A DNA stretch of 64,000 nucleotides from Azospirillum brasilense (GCF_007827815.1 NZ_VITH01000009.1:211407-275406), one strand, 5' to 3'; shown: positions 9,904 through 19,592, counted from the first letter of the stretch. A program made the numbers and translations. Notes: generated by a model not told the origin, from the sequence alone.

Positions 9904-11364
9904 ATGCCACCGTTTTCCACCCCCCAAACCTCCTCCCTCCCCGCCGCCCAGGCCGTCGATTGGGCGCCGTCCCTGGAGGACCGCAGCCGGCCCGTCTACA
10001 TCGCCATCGCGGACGCCATCGCGGCGGACATCGGGGCGGGGCGGCTGAGGCCCGGCGACCGGCTGCCGCCGCAGCGGATCCTGGCCGACCGGCTGGGCAT
10101 CGACTTCACCACCGTCAGCCGCGCCTATGGGGAGGCGCGCCACCGCGGGCTGGTCGACGCGCGGGTCGGGCAGGGCACCTTCGTGCGCAAGACCAGCCAT
10201 GTTCCCCCGCCCTTCGCCGCGGAGCCGCACACCACCGCGGGCACCGTGCCGCTGGCCGTCAGCATGGCGATGAACCAGCCGCCGCAGCCGGAGGACTCCG
10301 CCTCCCTCACCGCCCGCATGACCCGCGGGGTCGCTGCGGCCACGGCGGCTCTGGGCTTGCCGGACCTGCTGCGTTACCCGGACGGGGCCGACAGCCCGGA
10401 CGACCGCGAAGCGGCGGTGCGCTGGCTGCGCCACCGCCTGCCCGGCCTGACGGCGGAGCGGGTGCTGGTGGCGCCCGGCACGCAGGCCGCCCTGCTCGCC
10501 CTGCTCTCCGCCCTGGCCCGCCCCGGCGATACGGTCTGCGCGGAGGCGCTGACCTATCCCGGCTTCCGCGCCGCCGCGGCCCAGCTCGGGCTGCGGGTGG
10601 TCGGCGTCCCGATGGACGCGGACGGCATCGACCCCGACGCGCTGCGCGCCGCGCTGGCCGAGCACCGGCCCAAGGCGCTCTACTGCATCCCGACTTTCCA
10701 CAACCCGACCACCGCGACCATGCCGGAGGAGCGGCGGCGGGCGGTCGTCGCGGCGTTGCGCGAGCACGGCGTTCCGGTGATCGAGGACGACATCTACGGC
10801 CCGTTGCCGGAATCGGCGCCGCCGCCGCTCGCCGCCTTCGCGCCGGAGCTGGCCTACCACGTCGCCGGGCTTGCCAAATGCGTGTCCCCGGCGCTGCGCA
10901 TCGCCTATGTGGCGGCGCCCGACGCCCGGCAGGCCCGCCGGGTGGCGGTGGCGCAGCGGGCGACCACGCTGATCGCCGCCCCGCTGTCCGCCGCCATCGC
11001 CCGGCTGTGGATCGCCGACGGCACCGCCGAAGCCGTGCGCGACGCCATCCGGGCGGAGGCCATGGCCCGCCGGGCGCTCGCCGAATCGCTCCTGCCGGCG
11101 GAGCGGATCGTCACCAAGCGCGAGGCCTTCCACCTCTGGCTCACCCTGCCGGACGGCTGGGCCGGCGGGGAGTTCACCGCCCATCTGCGCAGCCGGGGCA
11201 TCTCGGCGGTGGCCGCGGAGGCCTTCGCCACCACGCCGGACGTGCCCGCGGCCCTGCGCTTCTGCCTGGGCGCCCCGCTCGACCGCGACGAGACCCGCCG
11301 CGCGCTGGAGATCCTGGCCGACGCCCTGGTCCTGCCCCCCGCCACCGCCGGCGTGATCATCTGA
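9904..11364 (+). CDS. MocR/PdxR-family regulator (GntR domain fused to aminotransferase-like domain)
   Basis: Transcription factor of 486 residues. A GntR winged helix lies at about residues 23-95 (RPVYIAIADAI, GDRLPPQRILADRLGIDFTTVSRAYGEA, VGQGTFV). A fold-type I aminotransferase-like domain fills the rest, with AYHVAGLAKCVSPALRIAY holding the PLP-binding Lys region. Such proteins sense PLP or amino-compound ligands. ATG at 9904 was chosen for AAGGA at 9894-9898. There is no divergent metabolic gene next to it, which is unusual for the family; the next gene downstream is the second ccoG. Target unknown. Confidence 0.88.
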   Translation: MPPFSTPQTSSLPAAQAVDWAPSLEDRSRPVYIAIADAIAADIGAGRLRPGDRLPPQRILADRLGIDFTTVSRAYGEARHRGLVDARVGQGTFVRKTSHVPPPFAAEPHTTAGTVPLAVSMAMNQPPQPEDSASLTARMTRGVAAATAALGLPDLLRYPDGADSPDDREAAVRWLRHRLPGLTAERVLVAPGTQAALLALLSALARPGDTVCAEALTYPGFRAAAAQLGLRVVGVPMDADGIDPDALRAALAEHRPKALYCIPTFHNPTTATMPEERRRAVVAALREHGVPVIEDDIYGPLPESAPPPLAAFAPELAYHVAGLAKCVSPALRIAYVAAPDARQARRVAVAQRATTLIAAPLSAAIARLWIADGTAEAVRDAIRAEAMARRALAESLLPAERIVTKREAFHLWLTLPDGWAGGEFTAHLRSRGISAVAAEAFATTPDVPAALRFCLGAPLDRDETRRALEILADALVLPPATAGVII

Positions 11365-11444
11365 GGCCCATCAAAGCCTGCTTCAGAGTGTCGCATTGCT
11401 GGGATCGCCCCCTGAAGAATCAAGGATTTCCATACACGGCCTTT

Positions 11445-11460
11445 ATTGAATGCATTCAAT
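11445..11460. promoter_or_regulatory. 16-bp perfect palindrome upstream of the second ccoG
   Basis: ATTGAATGCATTCAAT, symmetrical over all 16 bp, about 95 bp before the ccoG start, in a locally AT-rich stretch. A dimeric regulator site is likely; it does not match FNR or the carbon-gene palindrome of this window. The adjacent MocR protein is one candidate, without direct support. Confidence 0.5.
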
Positions 11461-11553
11461 CGCGCTTGCAGAGTCGGCGATTGAAGGCATACAGTCGGCG
11501 CCATGCCGCAAGCCACCGCTCGGGTGGTGCGGATGTTTGCGCAGAGGCACGCC

Positions 11554-13068
11554 ATGCAGAATCTCGCCCGCTCGTCCAGCCTTCCCCCGCCGCCCTCCGC
11601 TCCGGCCCACTCTCCTACGGCCCCGTCCAGCCCGGCTTCCTCGACCCCGGCTCCGTTCTACGCTTCGCACCAGAAGATCTATCCGAAGGCGGCGCGCGGC
11701 CGGTTCCGCCGCATCAAGTCGGCGCTGATGGTGGGCCTGCTGGCGCTGTTCATGCTGCTGCCCTGGCTGCGCTGGGATCGCGGGGCCGGCCTGCCCAACC
11801 AGGCGATCCTGTTCGATCTCGACAGCCAGCGCTTCTACCTGTTCGCCCTCGAACTCTGGCCGCAGCACATCTACTACCTGACGGGCGCGATGATCCTGGC
11901 GGCGGTCGGCCTGTTCCTGGCGACCGCACTCGCCGGCCGCGTCTGGTGCGGCTACACCTGCCCGCAGACGGTGTGGACGGACCTCTACGTCAAGGTGGAG
12001 GAATGGATCGAGGGCGACCGCGGTGCCCGCATCCGGCTGGACAAGGGCCCGCGCGACGCCGGCTGGCTGGCCAAGAAGACGGCCAAGCACGCGGTCTGGC
12101 TGCTGATCGCCCTGGCGACCGGGGCCTCGGCCCTCTTCTACTTCGTGGACGCGCCGGGCTACGTCACGGACCTGCTGCGCTTCCAGCCGGGGCCGGTGGC
12201 GACCGGCTGGATCCTGTTCATGACCGCCTGCACCTACGCCATGGCCGGCTTCATGCGCGAGCAGATGTGCGTCTATGTCTGCCCCTGGCCGCGCATCCAG
12301 GCCGCCCTGCTCGACGACGAGAGCCTGACCGTCACCTATCAGGACTGGCGCGGCGACGGCCGGGCACCGCTGCGCAAGGAGCAGAGCTGGGCGGAGCGCT
12401 CCGCCGAAGGGTTGGGCGACTGCATTGACTGCAGGGCCTGCGTCCAGGTCTGCCCGACCGGCATCGACATCCGCGACGGCCTCCAGATGGACTGCATCAG
12501 CTGCGGCCTGTGCATCGACGCCTGCGACGACGTGATGGGCCGCATCGGGCGCCCCGGCGGGCTGATCCGCTACGACACCCAGTCCGCCCAGGAGGCCAAG
12601 GCGGTGGCCCGCAAGCCGGAGCCCTACCGGCTGGTCCGCCCGCGCACCATCATCTACTCGCTGGTGATGCTGGTGGTCGGCGGGATGATGACGCTGGGCG
12701 TGCTGCTGGAGCCGACGGTGGACGTCTCCGTCCTGCGCGACCGGGCGCCGCTCTACGTCACCCTGTCCGACGGCGCGATCCAGAACAGCTACACGGTCAA
12801 GATCTCCAACATGACCCGCGCTCCGCAGAGCTACCGCCTGACCGTCTCCGGCCCCCGCGGCGCCACGGTGACGGCGGCCGGCGGTGCGGGGGCCGACGGC
12901 GCGGCGCCGGTGCTGGGCGCCGAGCCCGACACGGTGCAGACCCACCGCGTCCATGTCCGCGCCCCGGCGGGGGCCGCGGTGGCCGGCTCCATGCCGTTGA
13001 CCCTCACCCTGACCCGCCTGTCGGACGGCACGGTCCATCACGCCGAGACGGTGTTCCTGGCTCCGTGA
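11554..13068 (+). CDS. ccoG: Second CcoG-type cytochrome oxidase accessory protein
   Basis: Paralogue of the protein at 301-1782 with the same architecture: WCGYTCPQ (131-138), CVYVCPWPR (239-247), Fe-S cysteines C290, C293, C296, C300 and C314, C317, C320, C324, a late membrane helix near 373-391 and a C-terminal periplasmic domain. A Pro/Ser/Ala-rich N-terminal tail of about 35 residues is unlike the other copy. Start chosen at ATG 11554 (AGAGG at 11543-11547); ATGs at 11503 and 11536 lack a ribosome site. Again there are no oxidase structural genes beside it. It is convergent with the potassium channel gene, 6 bp apart. Confidence 0.92.
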   Translation: MQNLARSSSLPPPPSAPAHSPTAPSSPASSTPAPFYASHQKIYPKAARGRFRRIKSALMVGLLALFMLLPWLRWDRGAGLPNQAILFDLDSQRFYLFALELWPQHIYYLTGAMILAAVGLFLATALAGRVWCGYTCPQTVWTDLYVKVEEWIEGDRGARIRLDKGPRDAGWLAKKTAKHAVWLLIALATGASALFYFVDAPGYVTDLLRFQPGPVATGWILFMTACTYAMAGFMREQMCVYVCPWPRIQAALLDDESLTVTYQDWRGDGRAPLRKEQSWAERSAEGLGDCIDCRACVQVCPTGIDIRDGLQMDCISCGLCIDACDDVMGRIGRPGGLIRYDTQSAQEAKAVARKPEPYRLVRPRTIIYSLVMLVVGGMMTLGVLLEPTVDVSVLRDRAPLYVTLSDGAIQNSYTVKISNMTRAPQSYRLTVSGPRGATVTAAGGAGADGAAPVLGAEPDTVQTHRVHVRAPAGAAVAGSMPLTLTLTRLSDGTVHHAETVFLAP

Positions 13069-13074
13069 CGCGGT

Positions 13075-14067
13075 TCAGAGGGGACCGTCGCGATCGCGGT
13101 CGCGGCGGTCCCGAGGCGGCGCGTGGCCGATGATGGCGCTGAAGCCGAACAGCAGGAGCAGGACGCCCATCACGATCTCGATCCCGCAGATCAGCCGCAC
13201 CGCCCCCGTCACCGGGTGGATGTCGCCGTAGCCGACCGTGGCGAAGGTGACCAGCGAAAAGTACAGCCCCTCCGGAAAGGTCAGGTCGCGGCGCACGCCG
13301 TCGATGATGAAGTTCGGCTCCACCATGAAGCGGTCGAGGATGGTGTAGAAGGCGCCGAACATGATGATGCACAGGGAATAGAAAGTCAGGAAGGCGAAGG
13401 CCGGCAGCACCAGCCGGGCCGCCTGCTGGAAGAAGCCCTCGAACAACAGCCCGGCGTCGAGCAGGAAGACGGCGATGTCGCGGGCGACCAGGGCGACGAC
13501 GACGCCGATGGCGGACATCGACAGCAGGAAGATCGCCGTCAGCGTCTCCGGCGGGACTTCCCGCCCCGGCAGCAGGAAGGTCAGCGCGCCGATTCCCCAG
13601 ACCGGGGCCATCCACAGGAAGATGCGGTCGAAATGCCCGCCGTCGCGCAGGCGCCGCGACATCACGATGCTGCGGATCGTGTCGGCCCGCCACCACGCGC
13701 CCCCCAGGAAGGCGATCAGCGGGATCGCGAAGGCGGCGGCCTGGATGTGCGACGGGATGCTGTGGAAGTTGCTTTCCAGGAAGAAGACGAAGACGCAGGC
13801 GTAGACGCCGATGAAATTCGCCAGTGCCAGGCTGAAGAACTGGCTGCCCGGAAACAGATAGTGGAAGGCCCCGACGACGAGGCCGACCGACCCCAGCAGG
13901 GCGAAGGCCAGATCGCCCGACACCGAGCGGATGGACAGGGCGATCATCCCCTGCATCAGCGCGGTCAGCACCGCGCCGGTCAGCCAGGACCGGCGGGCGC
14001 GCGGCCGGGACGTATGGGCGGGGCCGGCGGCCTTGCTGGAGCGGCGGTCGGGGAGGATCTGGTCCAT
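13075..14067 (-). CDS. Potassium channel family protein
   Basis: Membrane protein of 330 residues with one K+-selectivity filter, TVGYGD, near residue 285, between a last pair of helices (about 240-262 and 295-318). This is the ion-channel-2 pore domain. Upstream are roughly six more hydrophobic segments (about 30-48, 52-72, 78-98, 110-127, 149-167 and 180-200), which do not look like a charged voltage sensor. No cytoplasmic RCK/TrkA domain is present; the tail is short and Arg/Asp-rich. Likely a potassium-selective leak or stress channel. Confidence 0.8.
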   Translation of the reverse strand: MDQILPDRRSSKAAGPAHTSRPRARRSWLTGAVLTALMQGMIALSIRSVSGDLAFALLGSVGLVVGAFHYLFPGSQFFSLALANFIGVYACVFVFFLESNFHSIPSHIQAAAFAIPLIAFLGGAWWRADTIRSIVMSRRLRDGGHFDRIFLWMAPVWGIGALTFLLPGREVPPETLTAIFLLSMSAIGVVVALVARDIAVFLLDAGLLFEGFFQQAARLVLPAFAFLTFYSLCIIMFGAFYTILDRFMVEPNFIIDGVRRDLTFPEGLYFSLVTFATVGYGDIHPVTGAVRLICGIEIVMGVLLLLFGFSAIIGHAPPRDRRDRDRDGPL

Positions 14068-14172
14068 GCGCGAACCGGTTGTCGGTGGTGCCCACCTTAT
14101 AGCGCCACCGCCGGTCCCGATGGCAGGACTTTCAACCGCCCTCCCCCAACGGGCCTTGCTGTGCGGCGGGCC

Positions 14173-14775
14173 TTACCAGCCGCCGGTGGACAGCCAGCGC
14201 TCCACCATGTCCAGACGGTCCCAGCCCCAGAAGGGCTCGTCATCGACGATGACGAAGGGGGACCCGAAGACGCCGCGGTCCACCGCCGCGTCGTTCTCGG
14301 CGCGCAGACGATCCTTGACGGTCTGGTCCTGGAGGGCCGCGGTCACCGCCGCCCGGTCGTGGCCGAGCGTGCCGGCGATCTCCACCACCGTCTCGGCGGG
14401 GCCGATGTCGCGCCCCTCCCCCCAATGGGCATGGTAGAGGGTGCGGGCCAGCAGCTTCGCCTGCTCGGAATGCTCGTCGGTCAGCCAGTAGAAGGCGCGC
14501 GACGCCGCGACGCTGTTGGCGGGGGCCGAATCGGGGTAGGTGAAGGGCGCCTTGGTCAGCCGGGCGATCCGGCCCACGTCATGGACCAGATACTCGCCGC
14601 GCAACGGCTGCTGGAGGTTCGGCTTCATCCCCGTCACCTTGAAGATGGCGCCGAGCAGGATCGGGCGCCACGTGACGGTGCGGCCATGCGCCGCGGCCAG
14701 CTCCTCGATGCGGCGGCTGGCGAAATAGCCGTAGGGCGAGGCGAAGTCGAAGTAGAAATCGATGGGGTCGGCCAT
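14173..14775 (-). CDS. 2-hydroxychromene-2-carboxylate isomerase family (DsbA-like fold)
   Basis: Protein of 200 residues opening with DFYFDFASPYGYFAS, the hallmark of the HCCA isomerase/kappa-class GST branch of the thioredoxin fold, with a Ser in place of the DsbA cysteine pair. The C-terminal GVFGSPFVIVDDEPFWGWDRLD block is also typical. Family members isomerise aromatic ring-cleavage intermediates in naphthalene-type pathways using glutathione. No other aromatic-degradation genes lie here, so the substrate is unknown. Confidence 0.85.
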   Translation of the reverse strand: MADPIDFYFDFASPYGYFASRRIEELAAAHGRTVTWRPILLGAIFKVTGMKPNLQQPLRGEYLVHDVGRIARLTKAPFTYPDSAPANSVAASRAFYWLTDEHSEQAKLLARTLYHAHWGEGRDIGPAETVVEIAGTLGHDRAAVTAALQDQTVKDRLRAENDAAVDRGVFGSPFVIVDDEPFWGWDRLDMVERWLSTGGW

Positions 14776-14905
14776 CCGCGCATCCTCCCGGTTCTGCTTT
14801 TCCGGAAAGGCTAGCGCGCGCCGAAGGTTCCGTCCAGCCGCCGACCGGCTGATCCCCGGCCGATCCCCAGATGACCCGCCGGGTGGTCAGACGGCCTTCG
14901 CCGCG

Positions 14906-15606
14906 TCAGACCGTCTTCACCTTGGCGTCGAAGACATAGCCGGCGCCGCGCTCGGTCTTGATGATGCGCGGTTCCTTCGGGTTCGCCTCGATCTTGCGGC
15001 GCAGCCGCAGGATCAGCACGTCGATGGAGCGGTCGAACACCTCCGCCCCGTCGGCGCGGGTCGGTCGCGGGTCAGCACGCGCTGCGGACGCTTCACGAAG
15101 GCGGCGAGCAGGCCGAACTCGGCCTTGGTCAGCTCCACCTCGCGCCCGTCCTGGCTGCGCAGGCGCTGGGCGGTCAGGTCCAGTTCCCAGTTGGCGAACT
15201 GCACGACGGCGCGCAGGTCGTCGGGGCTGCGCGGCGGGCGCCCCTCGCCGGAGACGCGGCGCAGCACAGCCTTGATGCGGGCCAGAAGCTCGCGCGGGTT
15301 GAACGGCTTGGTCAGGTAGTCGTCGGCGCCCAGCTCCAGCCCGACGATGCGGTCCACGTCCTGGTCCTTCGACGACAGGATGATGACGGGGATGTGCGAC
15401 TCGGTGCGGATCTGGCGGACCAGCCCCAGCCCGTCGCCGTCGGGAAGCCGGAGGTCGCAGACCACCAGATCGACGGGATCGCTCTCCAACGCCTTTTTCG
15501 CCGCGGCCGTGTCCGGTGCGGTGGTCACACGGTAGCCTTCCGAAGCCAGATAGGACTCCAGAAGTTCGCGCACCGGCTCGTCATCATCGACCGCGAGAAT
15601 ATGCAT
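14906..15606 (-). pseudogene. OmpR/PhoB-type response regulator, frameshifted in the DNA-binding domain
   Basis: The frame from ATG 15606 gives a complete receiver domain: acidic pair near DDDE (7-10), phospho-acceptor Asp in VVCDLRLPDGDG, Thr/Ser region IILSSKD and Lys in LTKPF. A winged-helix domain then begins (RRSQDGREVELTKAEFGLLAAFV-type pattern). At RVLTRD, near 15060, the frame shifts and ends after 197 residues at 15013. The normal family continuation (DGAEVFDRSIDVLILRLRRK, then GAGYVFDAKVKTV and a stop at 14906) is intact in another frame. Total length is one base short of a multiple of three plus about four missing codons, fitting a loss of roughly 13 nt. It is either a real mutation or a sequence error. 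No histidine kinase is adjacent. Confidence 0.8.
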
Positions 15607-15836
15607 GGCCGTTACCTCCCGCTCTCTTCATAGCTCACCGCCGTAGGTGCACGCAATCGGTTACAAGCCCGTAACAGGCACTCGCCGCACGACCGATGGG
15701 TGAATCGGCTGAAACATCCTACCGTGCGGTCGAAACGAAAAAGCCGATTTCCTGAAATCACGCGGTCATCACAGGTTGGTTTATTCCTCTCAGCCGCGAG
15801 GCGGAAGGCAAAAGCCCGCACCAGAGGGGAACTAAG

Positions 15837-16022
15837 ATGCTCGTGCTCGACCAGTGCCTGGAACGGATGGCCCATCTCGACCGCGCCGACCGGCTGCTGA
15901 ACGAGGTGCGCGTCTACAACAACCGCCTGCCGATCCGCGAAGCGCTGGCCCAGCACCGCGCGCTGCTGACCGAAGCCCGCCGCCACATCGAATCGGCGCG
16001 CACGCTGGTCGGCGAGCTGTGA
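15837..16022 (+). CDS. Hypothetical protein, 61 residues
   Basis: GAGGGGA (15823-15829) is well placed before ATG 15837. The product starts MLVLDQCLERMAHLDRADRL and is predicted almost wholly helical, with heptad-like Leu/Ala spacing and many Arg residues; no signal or membrane segment. Family not recognised. It is divergent from the response-regulator remnant. Confidence 0.6.
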   Translation: MLVLDQCLERMAHLDRADRLLNEVRVYNNRLPIREALAQHRALLTEARRHIESARTLVGEL

Positions 16023-16050
16023 ACCGCCACGCGCCGGGGACAGGCGCCCC

Positions 16051-16464
16051 TCAGCAGCGCGCGGTGACCTCGATCTCGATCCGCGCCTGCGGGTCGGCCA
16101 GCGGGCAGACCATGGTCCTGCCGATGGGCGGCCGGTCGCCGAACGCCTCCGCCAGGATCGGCTGAACCCGCGGGAAATCGGCGGCGTCCGCCAGATAGAC
16201 CCGCATCCGCACCACATCCGGCAAATCCGCTTCCGACCGCCGCAGCGTCCGGCGGATGTTGCGCAGGGTCTGGCGCGCCTGCTCCTCCACATCGACGGCC
16301 ATCGTCCGGCGCTCCGCATCGAAGCCGGAGGTGCCCGACACGAACACCCACCGCCGGTCCGGAGCGCCCGCCCCGTCGGTCACCAGAGCCCGCGCGCGGA
16401 CTTCCCACCGGCCATCGGGCACCCCGCCGGCCGGGCCGCCGGCTCCGCTCCCGCCACGATCCAT
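16051..16464 (-). CDS. RidA/YjgF family protein
   Basis: Protein of 137 residues with the RidA (chorismate-mutase-like trimer) pattern: VFVSGTSGFD near 40-49, VEEQARQTLRNIRRTLRRSEADLPDVVRMRVYLAD across the central helix and strand, and GRTMVCPLADPQARIEIEVTA at the end, which includes the Arg that binds the carboxylate of enamine/imine substrates. Its N-terminal ~20 residues are Gly-rich and atypical. Possible role: hydrolysis of reactive enamines from PLP enzymes. It is convergent with the 61-residue gene. Confidence 0.82.
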   Translation of the reverse strand: MDRGGSGAGGPAGGVPDGRWEVRARALVTDGAGAPDRRWVFVSGTSGFDAERRTMAVDVEEQARQTLRNIRRTLRRSEADLPDVVRMRVYLADAADFPRVQPILAEAFGDRPPIGRTMVCPLADPQARIEIEVTARC

Positions 16465-16707
16465 GGCGCTTCCATCCCTTGTCGTTGGCGTTCTTTATAA
16501 TCAGCAAAACCGATTTGGCGCCTTTATGTCACAGGGCGCCGAATCCGCACAAAGCCTGACCGTCGGCGGTTCCGCGGCATGTCGGCGCGGTTTGCGCCTT
16601 TCCGCCCGCCCCAATCTTTCCCAAATCCAAGCGTAAGCCGGGCCAGGAAGCCGGGCTTAGTCCGTCAGGCCAAGAACGCCCAATCGTCCATAACGGGAGA
16701 AACCCGC

Positions 16708-18831
16708 ATGTCCGGGATCACGAAAGCCGCCCTCTTCACCCTCGCCGTGCCGCTGCTGGCCGCCCCCGCCCTGGCGGCGGACCAGCCGCCGGGAGCGCTG
16801 GCGCTGAAGCGGGTGCTGCTGTCCACCGGCGGCGTCGGCTATTTCGAGCATGAGGCGCGCGTCTCCGGCGACGCCGCGCTGACCCTGGAGGTGCGCCGCG
16901 ACCAGGTGGACGACGTCCTGAAGAGCATCGTGGTCTACGACGACCGCGGCGGAATCGGCACGGTGGACCTGCCGGGCCAGGAACCGCTGGAGACCGCCTT
17001 CCGTGAACTGCCCTTCACGCCGCAGGATCTCGCCTCCCCCACCGCGCTCCTGAACGCCATGAAGGGGGCGGAGGTTCAGACCAGCGGTTCCCGCGCGGTG
17101 TCGGGCCGGCTGCTCTCGGTGACCGAGGAATACACCCAGCTTCCCAACGGCGGCGGCACCGTCACCCGCAACCGCGTCAGCCTGATGACCGCGGAGGGGC
17201 TGCGCCAGCTCGTCCTGGAGGAGACCGATTCCCTGCGCTTCGCCGACCCGCGGGTGCAGGCGCAGCTCGACTCGGCGCTGGCCGCCGTCGCCGGGGCCGC
17301 GGGCAAGGAGCGGCGGCGCCTGTCCATCCGCACCACCGCGCCGCAGACGGACGCGGGCGCGGAGCGCACCGTGCGCGTCGCCTATGTGGTCGCCGCCCCG
17401 CTGTGGAAGGCGACCTACCGCCTGACCCTGCCCGAATCGGCGCCCGGAGCGGCGAAGGGAAGCGAGGGCGGCACCGGCGATCTGCAGGGCTGGGCCGTGC
17501 TGGAGAATCTCAGCGGCGACGACTGGAAGGGGGTGGAGCTGTCGGTGGCGTCGGGCAACCCGGTGACCTTCCGGCAGGCGCTCTACTCCGCCTATTTCGT
17601 GAACCGGCCGGAGGTGCCGGTGGAGGTGCTGGGCCGCGTCCTGCCGCCGCCCGACGAGGGGGCCGTGGCCGCCGACGTGATGGCAAAGGCGCAGGATTCG
17701 GCCATCCGCTCGCGCGCCGCCACCGAGTCCGGCGCCCCGACCGCCATGGCCGCCCCGCCCCCGCCCGCTCCGGTGATGAACGCGCCCTACGCCGGGGCGA
17801 TGCCGCAGCGCGCGGCGGAGACCACCCCAGCCGAAAGCACGGAGGCGACGGCCCAGGTGCTGTTCCGCTACCCGCAGCCGGTGACCTTGGCCAACGGCGG
17901 CACGATGATGATGCCGATCACCGCCCGCGCCATCCCGGCGGAGCGGCTGTCGCTCTACCAGCCCAACACCCAGCCGCGCCACCCGCTGGCCGCGCTGCGC
18001 CTCAGCAACGGCGATTCGGGCGAGACCGGCCTGCCGCCGGGCGTGCTGACGCTCTATGAGCGGATCGGCGGAGCCGCCGCCTATGTGGGCGACGCGCGGC
18101 TGGCCACCCTTCCGGCGGGCGAAAGCCGGATCCTCAGCTTCGCGGTGGATCAGGCGGTGACGGTGGACCGCTCCGAGCAGCCGAGCCGCACCCTGTCCCG
18201 CGCCACCCTGGCCGACGGGGTGCTGCAGCTGACCGTGACCGACCGCCAGACCACCACCTACCGGATCGCCGGCGCGGCGGGCGAGGACCGCACCGTCATC
18301 GTCGAGCACCCGCGGCGTTCCGGCTGGGAGCTGGTGCCGCCTTCGGGTGGGGCCACCGGCGGGGCCGCTCCCGACCTGACGGCCGATGCCTACCGCCTGC
18401 CGGTGGCGGTGCCCGCCGGCCAGACGGTGACCCTGGCGGTCGCTCTGGAGCGCCCGCGGATCGAGCGCTTCGGCATCTCGGAAATGTCGCCGGAGCAGGT
18501 GCGGGCCTACGCCTCCTCCACGGAGCTGCCGGCCGCGGCGCGCGAGGCCCTGGCAAAGGTCGCGACGCTGCGCGGCGCCGTCGCCGACAAGGAGCGCCGC
18601 GTCGGCGAGTTGGAGCGCGAACAGGCTGAGATCGGCAAGGAGCAGGAGCGACTGCGCCAGAACCTCGCCACGCTGCCGCGCGACAGCGACCTGTTCAAGC
18701 GGACCATCGCCAAGATGGGCGAGCAGGAAACCCGCCTGGACGGTCTGTCCCGCGAGCTGTCCACCGCCCGCAAGGAGGCCGACACCGCCCGCAACACGCT
18801 GCGCGATCAGGTGCGCGGCATGACGTTCTGA
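16708..18831 (+). CDS. DUF4139 domain protein, exported
   Basis: Protein of 707 residues with a signal peptide (about 1-22, ending PALAA). An N-terminal mucoidy-type beta domain begins LALKRVLLSTGGVGYFEHEA, the usual opening of the family; a DUF4139 region with VAYVVAAPLWKATYRL lies near 225-240. A Pro/Ala-rich linker is around 340-380 and the last 75 residues form a charged coiled coil. ATG 16708 was preferred over an in-frame ATG at 16579 because it gives the signal peptide and has GGGAGA 7 bp upstream. Probably periplasmic or surface; function unknown. Confidence 0.82.
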   Translation: MSGITKAALFTLAVPLLAAPALAADQPPGALALKRVLLSTGGVGYFEHEARVSGDAALTLEVRRDQVDDVLKSIVVYDDRGGIGTVDLPGQEPLETAFRELPFTPQDLASPTALLNAMKGAEVQTSGSRAVSGRLLSVTEEYTQLPNGGGTVTRNRVSLMTAEGLRQLVLEETDSLRFADPRVQAQLDSALAAVAGAAGKERRRLSIRTTAPQTDAGAERTVRVAYVVAAPLWKATYRLTLPESAPGAAKGSEGGTGDLQGWAVLENLSGDDWKGVELSVASGNPVTFRQALYSAYFVNRPEVPVEVLGRVLPPPDEGAVAADVMAKAQDSAIRSRAATESGAPTAMAAPPPPAPVMNAPYAGAMPQRAAETTPAESTEATAQVLFRYPQPVTLANGGTMMMPITARAIPAERLSLYQPNTQPRHPLAALRLSNGDSGETGLPPGVLTLYERIGGAAAYVGDARLATLPAGESRILSFAVDQAVTVDRSEQPSRTLSRATLADGVLQLTVTDRQTTTYRIAGAAGEDRTVIVEHPRRSGWELVPPSGGATGGAAPDLTADAYRLPVAVPAGQTVTLAVALERPRIERFGISEMSPEQVRAYASSTELPAAAREALAKVATLRGAVADKERRVGELEREQAEIGKEQERLRQNLATLPRDSDLFKRTIAKMGEQETRLDGLSRELSTARKEADTARNTLRDQVRGMTF

Positions 18832-18847
18832 CGGTGAGGAGGCGCCG

Positions 18848-19546
18848 TCACCAAGGCAGCGGAGACACGCCGAACAGCATCCGGTGCAGGTGCAGCAGAC
18901 CGCCATAGACCAGCAGAGCCACCGCCGGGCGCCACCAGCCGATCTCCTTCAAGACGAGGCTTTGGCGCCCGGCCAGGATCGCCGCGAAGGGCAGGTTGGA
19001 GGTGCGCGCGGCGTAGCGGTCCCAATCGGCCCCCAACCGCCGCGCCAGCTTCGCGTCGATCAGGATGCTACCGCCCAGCGCCAGCAGGGCGAGCGTGCCG
19101 AACAGGATCAGCGAGGCCAGATCGCCGTTCGGCACCATATGGGCGACCGCCCACAGCCCGACTCCCCACAGGAACGGGTTGCGCGTCACCCGCAGGATGC
19201 CGCGGACCGGCTCGTGGTCGCCGGTCAGCAGCCTCTCCTGCCCGACCGAGGTCGGGTTCGGGGTGGAAAGGCCGGCGACGAGCAGGAACAGCGCCACCGG
19301 CACCAGCAGGATCGGCACCCAGGCCAGCCCGCCGGCGGGCGGCCACAGCGGCACATGGGGCGCCGCGTTGTAGGCCGCCACCAGCCACCAGAAGGCCAGC
19401 GCCGAGACCAGCGAATAGAGGCCGAGATAGGGCTTCTCGCCCAGCCGTCCGACCAGTGCGGCGCGCAGCGGCGTGCTGGAAATGCCGAAATGCGTCAGCA
19501 GCAGGAACAGCCCCGCGGCCGACAGATGGGCGATGGTCCCGGTCAT
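18848..19546 (-). CDS. NnrU family membrane protein
   Basis: Integral membrane protein of 232 residues with about five to six helices. HFGISSTPLRAALVGRLGEKPYLGLYSLVSALAFWWLV near the N-terminus and the VTRNPFLWGVGLWAVAHM motif around 123-140 are characteristic of NnrU, a relative of the isoprenylcysteine methyltransferase-like fold. In denitrifiers NnrU supports nitrite/nitric oxide reduction; many members stand alone, as here. It is convergent with the DUF4139 gene. Confidence 0.88.
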   Translation of the reverse strand: MTGTIAHLSAAGLFLLLTHFGISSTPLRAALVGRLGEKPYLGLYSLVSALAFWWLVAAYNAAPHVPLWPPAGGLAWVPILLVPVALFLLVAGLSTPNPTSVGQERLLTGDHEPVRGILRVTRNPFLWGVGLWAVAHMVPNGDLASLILFGTLALLALGGSILIDAKLARRLGADWDRYAARTSNLPFAAILAGRQSLVLKEIGWWRPAVALLVYGGLLHLHRMLFGVSPLPW

Positions 19547-19592
19547 GAGCGGTCTCCCGGTCGCGTCCTACACCCCTCGTAAAGCGCCCTCG

